Below are positions 1 through 4,003 of a stretch of DNA of 5,100 nucleotides, in pieces (position 1 is the stretch's first letter; every line of letters begins with the position of its first letter). The stretch comes from Bacillota bacterium (lineage in GTDB: Bacteria; Bacillota; Clostridia; Christensenellales; Aristaeellaceae). A model generated the notes under the pieces. The model was not told the origin of the DNA, ran no database searches, and saw only the letters and a list, made by a program, of their open reading frames with translations. The stretch spans positions 1 through 5,100 of the forward strand of contig JAEWTC010000187.1 of assembly GCA_023459675.1 (NCBI GenBank). The letters are read 5' to 3'. The position numbers and the translations under genes are program-made.

Positions 1-2
1 CC

Positions 3-818
3 GCGCATATGGAGCTTGACACGCTGACGGTGGATTTTGCCATTCCGCTGTGCGGCTCCGCGGGCGCGGTGGCGGCGGTGGGCACGGGCGCGGGCATGCG
101 CTACGCGGGGCTTTTGTGCCCCCGGAAATACGACGAGCGCTCGGTTTCGCTCACGTTTGCAAAAGACCCCGTGATGGAGGACGTCACCCTGTTCCTGCCC
201 CGCAACGAGGCAGTCCGCTCCGTGTGGTTTACCCTGCCGGACGGGGCGAAGGTGGAGCCGCCCACGCCCTACGCCGTGGAAAAGCCGATTGTGTTTTACG
301 GCTCCTCCATCACCGAGGGCGGGTGCGCCAGCCGGGTTACGAACGCGTACCCCGCGCTTTTGTCCAAATGGCTGAACGCGGATTTTATCAACCTCGGCTT
401 TTCCGGCCTTGCCAAGGGCGAGCTGCCCGTGGCGCGGTTCATTGCGGGGCACGCGATGAGCGCGTTCGTGTACGATTACGACCATAACGCGCCCAGCCCC
501 GAACATCTGGCGGCCACACACGAGCCGTTTTTCCGGGTGATCCGCGACGCGCACCCTACGCTCCCGATTTTGATCCTGACCAAGCCGGATTCGGACGCCA
601 ACCCTGCGGACGCAGCCGCCCGCCGCGAGGTGATCCGCGGCACGTTCCTGCGCGCGCAGGCCGCGGGTGACAGGCACGTGGCGTTCCTCGACGGTCACGC
701 CTTCTTTGGCGCTTCAGACCGGGCGGACTGCGCCGTGGACAACTGCCACCCCAACGATCTGGGCTTCATGCGCATGGCCGAAACGGTGTACCCCGTGCTC
801 AAGGAAATGCTGGGGTAG
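3..818 (+). CDS. SGNH/GDSL-type esterase, 5' end outside window
   Basis: Probable serine esterase or acylhydrolase of the SGNH superfamily, close to the Lipase_GDSL_3 group. Numbering from the ATG at 9: block I is FYGSSITEGG with nucleophile Ser100; block II is NLGFSG with Gly130; YDYDHNAP (about 156-161) holds the block III Asn160; DNCHPND supplies the block V Asp244 and His247. The catalytic domain runs from about 93 to 269. The 92 residues before it look like the end of the beta-rich N-terminal domain usual in this group. That domain normally is longer, and the frame is open to the left edge, so the ATG at 9 is probably internal and the gene is cut by the window. The N-domain usually has a G-x-D-L-Y motif; the equivalent stretch here (about 16-28) is Ala/Gly/Val-rich without it. 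The substrate is not readable; acylated carbohydrates are plausible. It converges on the alpha/beta-hydrolase at 914-1735 and ends before a shared terminator. Confidence 0.88.
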   Translation, partial: AHMELDTLTVDFAIPLCGSAGAVAAVGTGAGMRYAGLLCPRKYDERSVSLTFAKDPVMEDVTLFLPRNEAVRSVWFTLPDGAKVEPPTPYAVEKPIVFYGSSITEGGCASRVTNAYPALLSKWLNADFINLGFSGLAKGELPVARFIAGHAMSAFVYDYDHNAPSPEHLAATHEPFFRVIRDAHPTLPILILTKPDSDANPADAAARREVIRGTFLRAQAAGDRHVAFLDGHAFFGASDRADCAVDNCHPNDLGFMRMAETVYPVLKEMLG

Positions 819-854
819 GCAAACGGCTTCCGTCCCACACGCCTAAATACGAAA

Positions 855-889
855 AACCCCGGCTGCGCCTTCACGGCGCAGCCGGGGTT
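855..889. terminator. Bidirectional intrinsic terminator between convergent esterase genes
   Basis: A perfect 15-bp stem, AACCCCGGCTGCGCC at 855-869 and its complement at 875-889, closes a 5-nt TTCAC loop. Read on the minus strand the hairpin ends in five consecutive U (852-856), so it is a strong terminator for the gene at 914-1735. Read on the plus strand the tail is GGTTACTTTATA, a weaker U-tract that can still serve the esterase ending at 818. It fits exactly between the two stop codons. Confidence 0.9.
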
Positions 890-913
890 ACTTTATACGG
901 AAAGGAAACCGGC

Positions 914-1735
914 CTACTGCCGGTTCACCCACGCGATGGCCAGATCGATCCACCCCGCCGCGTCCGGCACGAGGTGCGCCGGTTCATAGGCAGTGGTTTT
1001 ATCGCACAGCGAAAGGCCGTGCGGGCCGTGCTGGAATACGTGCAGCTCCAGCGAAACGCCCGCCTTGCGCAACGCCGTTGCAAACTGCAGGGAGTTTTCC
1101 ACGGGTACGGCGCCGTCGTCCGCGGTGTGCCAGAGGAACGCGGGAACGGTATCGCCGCTCACCTGCGTTTCCAGCGATAACAGGCTTACCAGCTGCGCGT
1201 CCGGCTGCTCGCCCAGAAGGTTATGCAGGGAACCCTGGTGCGTATGCGCCCCCATGGTGAGCACGGGGTAAGAAAGCAGCATGCCGTCCGGCTTCCAGGG
1301 CTTCGCGCCGCCCGTGTAGCCGAACGCCTCCTCCAGCACCGGATGGTTCCACAGCGTTCCAAGCGATCCGCACAGATGCCCGCCAGCCGAAAAGCCGAGG
1401 ATGAACAGCTTGCCGGGCGTGATCTGCCACTCCGCCGCGTTTTCGCGCACGGTTTTCACGGCGTCCGCCAGCTCGGTGAGCGCCGTGGGGAAACGCGCGG
1501 GCGCAACGCTGTATTGCAAAATGAACGTGTGGAAACCCGCCGCCAGAAAGCGCATGGCCACGGCCTCGCCCTCACGCGGGGAAACATAGCAATACGCGCC
1601 GCCGGGGCAGATGATCACCGCGGGGCGGGTTTGGAAATACGGGTTTCCGGCCGGGGTATCCAGCAGGTAGGCGGTCATATACGGTGCGGGGGTCAATTGC
1701 CATTCGTTGCGAACGGGAATTTGCATGAAACGCAT
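914..1735 (-). CDS. Alpha/beta-hydrolase fold esterase (BD-FAE/acetyl-esterase-like)
   Basis: A complete 273-residue cytoplasmic hydrolase with no signal peptide. It probably cleaves acyl esters, perhaps acetyl groups on sugars or oligosaccharides. The oxyanion region is CPGGAY (43-48), where relatives often have PGGGY. The nucleophile elbow is GFSAGGH with Ser116. HTADDGAVP (203-211) gives the acid, most likely Asp207. HGPHG (236-240) gives the likely catalytic His239. The REGEAVA stretch near 54-60 and the ILQYSVAP stretch near 72-79 are also typical of this esterase group. The same frame stays open about 150 codons further upstream to 2188, but I chose ATG 1735. It has a well-spaced GGAGG, the family homology begins just after it, and the upstream extension is low-complexity and crosses the promoter region. 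It is transcribed divergently from the SDR gene at 2037. The exact substrate is unknown. Confidence 0.92.
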   Translation of the reverse strand: MRFMQIPVRNEWQLTPAPYMTAYLLDTPAGNPYFQTRPAVIICPGGAYCYVSPREGEAVAMRFLAAGFHTFILQYSVAPARFPTALTELADAVKTVRENAAEWQITPGKLFILGFSAGGHLCGSLGTLWNHPVLEEAFGYTGGAKPWKPDGMLLSYPVLTMGAHTHQGSLHNLLGEQPDAQLVSLLSLETQVSGDTVPAFLWHTADDGAVPVENSLQFATALRKAGVSLELHVFQHGPHGLSLCDKTTAYEPAHLVPDAAGWIDLAIAWVNRQ

Positions 1736-1740
1736 GGGGA

Positions 1741-1747
1741 ACCTCCC
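1741..1747 (-). promoter_or_regulatory. Ribosome binding site deciding the esterase start
   Basis: On the minus strand the sequence reads GGGAGGT, with GGAGG six nucleotides before ATG 1735. This is the main reason for preferring a 273-residue product over the 424-codon open frame. An 8-bp palindrome TCAATTGA (1753-1760) lies just upstream; no function is assigned to it. Confidence 0.85.
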
Positions 1748-1822
1748 TGTTCTCAATTGATTCTGACCGGAAACGGAAACGCCGCGCCCACCGGCAACGG
1801 CGCGGGGGATGAACTGCCTCCT

Positions 1823-1851
1823 ATTATATGAATTCCCGGTTCGAAATGCAA
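1823..1851 (-). promoter_or_regulatory. Predicted sigma-A promoter for the alpha/beta-hydrolase
   Basis: Read on the minus strand, a consensus -10 box TATAAT lies at 1823-1828 and a partial -35 box TTGCAT at 1846-1851, separated by 17 bp. Transcription would begin near 1816 and give a leader of about 80 nt. The -35 box is a weak match (TTG only), which would suit a regulated promoter. It sits inside the palindrome at 1843-1859. Confidence 0.6.
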
Positions 1852-1859
1852 TGCATTTC
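1843..1859. promoter_or_regulatory. 17-bp palindrome, candidate operator
   Basis: GAAATGCAATGCATTTC is a perfect inverted repeat with 8-bp arms and a single central A. It covers the entire predicted -35 box (1846-1851) of the minus-strand esterase promoter, the usual position for a repressor. It is an A+T-rich island within G+C-rich DNA. The cognate regulator is not encoded in the window, and the half-site alone does not identify a family. Confidence 0.5.
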
Positions 1860-1860
1860 C

Positions 1861-1947
1861 CCGCGCGGCGGCGATGGTAACAGGGCGGCGGGAACGGGGC
1901 GCTATCGCCATTGCGGGCCGCGCGGCGGCAATGTTTACGGGGCGGCG
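1861..1947. repeat. Imperfect 30-bp direct repeat in the divergent control region
   Basis: Copies lie at 1861-1890 and 1918-1947, with 26 of 30 positions identical and a 57-bp offset. Each has a shared CCGCGCGGCGGC left part, a variable ATG-containing core (GATGGTAAC or AATGTTTAC), and a shared GGGCGGCG right end. The second copy ends just before the -35 box of the promoter at 1949. It may be an activator or repressor site pair, or only a local G+C-rich duplication. Confidence 0.5.
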
Positions 1948-1948
1948 C

Positions 1949-1977
1949 GTTACAAAACCGGCAGCTTGGGATATAAT
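1949..1977 (+). promoter_or_regulatory. Predicted sigma-A promoter for the SDR gene
   Basis: A consensus -10 box TATAAT at 1972-1977 is preceded at 17 bp by GTTACA (1949-1954), four of six matches to the -35 consensus. Transcription would start near 1984 and give a leader of about 50 nt that ends in the strong ribosome binding site at 2022-2028. Confidence 0.65.
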
Positions 1978-2021
1978 ACAAGAAACAAATCAAACGGCGA
2001 GGGCGCAGCCCCGCCGCGCAC

Positions 2022-2028
2022 AAGGAGG
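2022..2028 (+). promoter_or_regulatory. Ribosome binding site of the SDR gene
   Basis: AAGGAGG is a full anti-Shine-Dalgarno match with 8 nt before ATG 2037, which fixes that start. Confidence 0.88.
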
Positions 2029-2036
2029 GCGAACCC

Positions 2037-3050
2037 ATGAACATACTCATCATCGGCGGAACGGGACTGTTGGGGAGCGCGGCGGCGGAGGTGCTGCTAG
2101 CGCGCGGGCACGCCGTGCAGGCGATGGCGCTGCCGCCGCTGCCCCAAGGCGCGCCGCTGCCGCCCGCCATGCAGCTGATTATGGGCAATTACACGGAAAT
2201 GACGGACGAGGAGCTTGCCGCGCGGCTGACGGGCTGCGACGGCCTGCTGTTCGCCGCCGGGGTGGACGAGCGCGTGGAAGGCCCCGCCCCCATCGAGGAA
2301 TTCTACCGCAAGCACAACATTACGCCGCTGCGGCGGCTTTTGCGGCTGGCCAAGGCAAACGGCGTGAAGCGCGCCGTAATCTGCGGCTCCTATTTCTCGT
2401 ATTTTGACAAGCTGTGGCCGGAGATGGAGCTTTCCAAATGGCACCCGTACATCCGCAGCCGCCGGGAGCAGGAGGACATGGCCCTGTCCTTTGCGGACGA
2501 AAACTTCAGCGTATCCGTGCTGGAGCTTCCCTACATCTTCGGCACGCAGCCGGGCCGCAAGCCCGTATGGGTGTTTTTGATCGAGCTCATCCGCGGCATG
2601 AAGCTCGTGACCCTGTACTCCAAGGGCGGCTCGGCGATGATCACGGTGCGCCAGGCCGCGCAGGCCATGGCGGGCGCGCTGGAGCGCGGAAACGGCGGCG
2701 CGTGCTACCCGCTGGGCTTTGAAAACCTCACGTGGGTGCAGTTTTTAAAGATCGTGCACCGCACGATGGGGTACAAGCATCGCGGCATCCTCACCGTGCC
2801 CCGGTGGCTGGTGGCCGTCGGCGCGCGCGGGCTGAACCGCAAGCGCGAGAAAAGCGGCGGCGAGGGCGGGCTGAACGCCGTAAAATACGCCGACCTGCAA
2901 AGCCGGAACCTGTTCATCGGCCGGGAGCTGGGCTGCGAGCCGCTGGGCGTGGAGCCGGACGACCTGGAAGCGGCCATCGGCCAAAGCGTGCTGCTGTCGC
3001 TTGCCGTGCTGGACGGGAAGGCAAAAACCCTGGACATGAAGGCCGAATAG
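2037..3050 (+). CDS. NAD(P)-dependent epimerase/dehydratase-like protein (extended SDR)
   Basis: A 337-residue Rossmann-fold protein, a usual length for an extended short-chain dehydrogenase/reductase. The N-terminal strand-turn-helix carries the dinucleotide motif G7-G8-T-G10-L-L-G13 right after the start. CDGLLFAAG (67-75) ends a further strand of the fold, and VICGSYFSYF (114-123) has the serine (Ser118) expected before the active site. The place of the usual Y-x-x-x-K pair appears to be Y138-I-R-S-R142, so lysine is replaced by arginine. ELPYIFGTQPGRKPVW (163-178) matches the post-active-site loop of nucleotide-sugar epimerases and related SDRs. The C-terminal part (about 225-325) would bind the substrate. 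The substrate is unknown; it could be an active oxidoreductase or a cofactor-binding protein with altered chemistry. It has its own promoter, is divergent from the esterase, and is followed 187 bp later by a co-directional acetyltransferase. Confidence 0.9.
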   Translation: MNILIIGGTGLLGSAAAEVLLARGHAVQAMALPPLPQGAPLPPAMQLIMGNYTEMTDEELAARLTGCDGLLFAAGVDERVEGPAPIEEFYRKHNITPLRRLLRLAKANGVKRAVICGSYFSYFDKLWPEMELSKWHPYIRSRREQEDMALSFADENFSVSVLELPYIFGTQPGRKPVWVFLIELIRGMKLVTLYSKGGSAMITVRQAAQAMAGALERGNGGACYPLGFENLTWVQFLKIVHRTMGYKHRGILTVPRWLVAVGARGLNRKREKSGGEGGLNAVKYADLQSRNLFIGRELGCEPLGVEPDDLEAAIGQSVLLSLAVLDGKAKTLDMKAE

Positions 3051-3207
3051 CGGTTAGCGGTACAGTGTGCCGCCGCTCCCGCGGCGCTGCCGCGGCATGC
3101 GCGGGTAAGCAACAAAAAATCCGAAACGCCGTAGCGGCTGGATCCGCGCAAAAGCGCGTAACCGATCCGCGCATGCCCAAACGCGCAAAACCGGGCGGCG
3201 CGCAAAA

Positions 3208-3229
3208 AAATACAACGAAAATACAACGG
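3208..3229 (+). repeat. Tandem 11-bp duplication before the acetyltransferase RBS
   Basis: AAATACAACGA (3208-3218) is followed directly by AAATACAACGG (3219-3229), 10 of 11 identical. It makes an A-rich, unstructured run that merges into the ribosome binding site. A-rich DNA just upstream of Shine-Dalgarno sites can favour initiation; that role here is inference. Confidence 0.6.
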
Positions 3230-3232
3230 AGG
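3228..3232 (+). promoter_or_regulatory. Ribosome binding site of the acetyltransferase
   Basis: GGAGG with a short 5-nt gap to ATG 3238. It fixes the start and overlaps the end of the tandem A-rich repeat. Confidence 0.8.
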
Positions 3233-3237
3233 CGCGT

Positions 3238-3633
3238 ATGCACATCAGGCGGTACACCCCGGCGGATGAAGCGCTGGTATTCCAGATGCTGGAAGAGGAG
3301 GGCGACGCCTGGAGCGATTACCACGGCGCGGAGAACCGCGCGAAGTTCCTGCGCGCCCTGAACGCCTGCACGGCGTATTTGCTGTTCGAGCAGGATACGC
3401 TGTGCGGCTATGCGCGCTGCCACGCGGATTACGGCTTCGGCGTGTACGTGCACGATTTGCTGGTCCGCAAAAGCCGCCGCGGCCATGGGTACGGCAGGCT
3501 TCTGATGGAACAGGCCTGCCGGGATTTTCCCGGGCAGACGGTGTACGTGTTAAGCGACGTGGACCCGTATTACGGGAAACTCGGCTATGAAAAAATCGGG
3601 AGCATTTTTACGGTAAAACCGCCGCAGGCGTAG
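3238..3633 (+). CDS. GNAT-family N-acetyltransferase
   Basis: A small 131-residue acetyl-CoA-dependent acetyltransferase of the Gcn5-related family. The N-terminus MHIRRYTPADEA is the usual first strand and helix. VHDLLVRKSRRGHGYG (71-86) is motif A: strand beta4 followed by the pyrophosphate-binding R81-x-x-G84-x-G86. The helix RLLMEQACRDF follows. VYVLSDVDPYYGKLGYEKIG (102-121) is motif B, with the characteristic YYGKLGYEK turn. The length is slightly short but complete; the last strand is brief (about 122-128). The acceptor cannot be told from sequence; such proteins acetylate small amines, antibiotics or protein N-termini. It may be cotranscribed with the SDR gene, because no clear promoter or terminator separates them. 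Confidence 0.9.
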   Translation: MHIRRYTPADEALVFQMLEEEGDAWSDYHGAENRAKFLRALNACTAYLLFEQDTLCGYARCHADYGFGVYVHDLLVRKSRRGHGYGRLLMEQACRDFPGQTVYVLSDVDPYYGKLGYEKIGSIFTVKPPQA

Positions 3634-3652
3634 GCCGCCTGCCCCCGTCCCT

Positions 3653-3681
3653 GGGCTGCCCGTATCTTGACAGCCCTTTTT
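3653..3681 (+). terminator. Probable intrinsic terminator of the acetyltransferase gene
   Basis: GGGCTG (3653-3658) pairs with CAGCCC (3671-3676) around a 12-nt loop, followed by TTTTT (3677-3681). It begins 20 bp after the stop codon. The stem is short for an intrinsic terminator, so efficiency may be modest. Its loop and right arm contain the -35 box of the next promoter. Confidence 0.55.
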
Positions 3682-3695
3682 ACAAATGTTAATAT
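3667..3695 (+). promoter_or_regulatory. Strong predicted sigma-A promoter upstream of the permease
   Basis: A perfect -35 TTGACA (3667-3672), a 17-bp spacer, then -10 TAATAT (3690-3695, four of six), preceded by an extended -10 TGT (3687-3689). This is the best promoter in the window. The start would be near 3702, giving a leader of about 300 nt to the permease ATG. No other gene lies between. Confidence 0.7.
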
Positions 3696-3712
3696 TGGTT
3701 ATTGGATAACCA
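3696..3712. promoter_or_regulatory. 17-bp dyad at the predicted transcription start, candidate operator
   Basis: TGGTTATTGGATAACCA has perfect 7-bp arms around a TGG centre. It begins one base after the -10 box and spans the predicted +1, a classic repressor position. In RNA it would be only a small, weak hairpin at the very 5' end. No regulator gene is present in the window. Confidence 0.55.
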
Positions 3713-4003
3713 CATAACACCGGCTTCATAGACGGCACGCATACGACGGTCCTGCACAGGTCCATTCCCTTCGCGTAGGCACGAACATGGCGCTGCGGTG
3801 TTTGCGCTGTGCCAAAAGGCATGCCCGGCGCGAAAATAACGGGAAACGGAAATTGAAAGCCTGGGCAGGCGTGCGGCCGGCAGAAGCCGCGGGCATGGGC
3901 AACGGCGCGCCCGCAAAACCCCGGCGCGCGCCGAAAACGCGCGGAACCCTTGCCCGGCGTGGTAACGATTGATATGAACTCAATGAAGGGGAGGAGTACC
4001 ATC
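3702..4003 (+). promoter_or_regulatory. Long leader of the permease gene, no recognised riboswitch
   Basis: About 300 nt without a convincing gene. Possible folds include an interrupted hairpin at 3788-3814 (TGGCGC/GTGCCA, a T-T mismatch, then GCG/CGC), GCGGC/GCCGC (3873-3877 with 3886-3890), and CGGCGCGC/GCGCGCCG (3903-3910 with 3926-3933). A 12-bp palindrome CGGCGCGCGCCG also lies at 3922-3933. None is followed by a T-run. I looked for a purine riboswitch core and a PyrR-binding loop, both common before nucleobase transport genes, and saw neither. Confidence 0.4.
3986..3996 (+). promoter_or_regulatory. Ribosome binding site of the permease
   Basis: AAGGGGAGGAG carries overlapping GGGGAGG and AGGAG matches; the last ends 7 nt before ATG 4004. 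It fixes the permease start. Confidence 0.85.

Larger units (their letters stand above)
3051..3237 (+). other. G+C-rich intergenic spacer with small hairpins and short repeats
   Basis: No gene is seen here. Two adjacent small hairpins follow the SDR stop: AGCGGT/GCCGCT (3056-3061 with 3072-3077) and CCGCGGC-GCT-GCCGCGG (3079-3095). Neither is followed by a T-run, so there is no clear terminator and read-through into the acetyltransferase is possible. GATCCGCGCA occurs at 3141-3150 and 3164-3173. CGCGCAAAA occurs at 3145-3153, 3182-3190 and 3199-3207. No convincing promoter was found. Confidence 0.5.

Noticed and set aside
9..11. ATG near the left edge as the true start of the SGNH esterase
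   Set aside because: The N-terminal domain of this family would be too short, and the frame is open to the edge, so the gene most likely begins outside the window.
1817..1822. AGGAGG on the minus strand just after the -10 box as a ribosome binding site
   Set aside because: No ATG, GTG or TTG follows at a usable distance, so it is probably coincidental.
1736..2188. Upstream 151-codon extension of the minus-strand esterase reading frame
   Set aside because: It crosses the predicted promoter and operator and overlaps the start of the SDR gene. It is low-complexity and has no good ribosome binding site at 2188; the start at 1735 has GGAGG at correct spacing.
3079..3095. Hairpin after the SDR gene as a terminator
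   Set aside because: The 7-bp stem is followed by A-rich, not T-rich, sequence on the plus strand, so an intrinsic terminator is not supported.
2705..3486. Long antisense frames over the SDR and acetyltransferase genes
   Set aside because: They are typical shadow frames of G+C-rich coding DNA, rich in Arg, Ala and Pro, with no start signals and no recognisable domains.
3787..3972. Plus-strand 61-codon basic open frame in the permease leader
   Set aside because: No Shine-Dalgarno is seen before it, its composition follows the G+C-rich hairpins, and no motif is visible. A leader peptide cannot be fully excluded.
3702..4003. Purine riboswitch or PyrR attenuator before the permease
   Set aside because: I looked for the conserved purine aptamer core and the PyrR-binding loop, and for a terminator with a T-run before the gene; none is visible.
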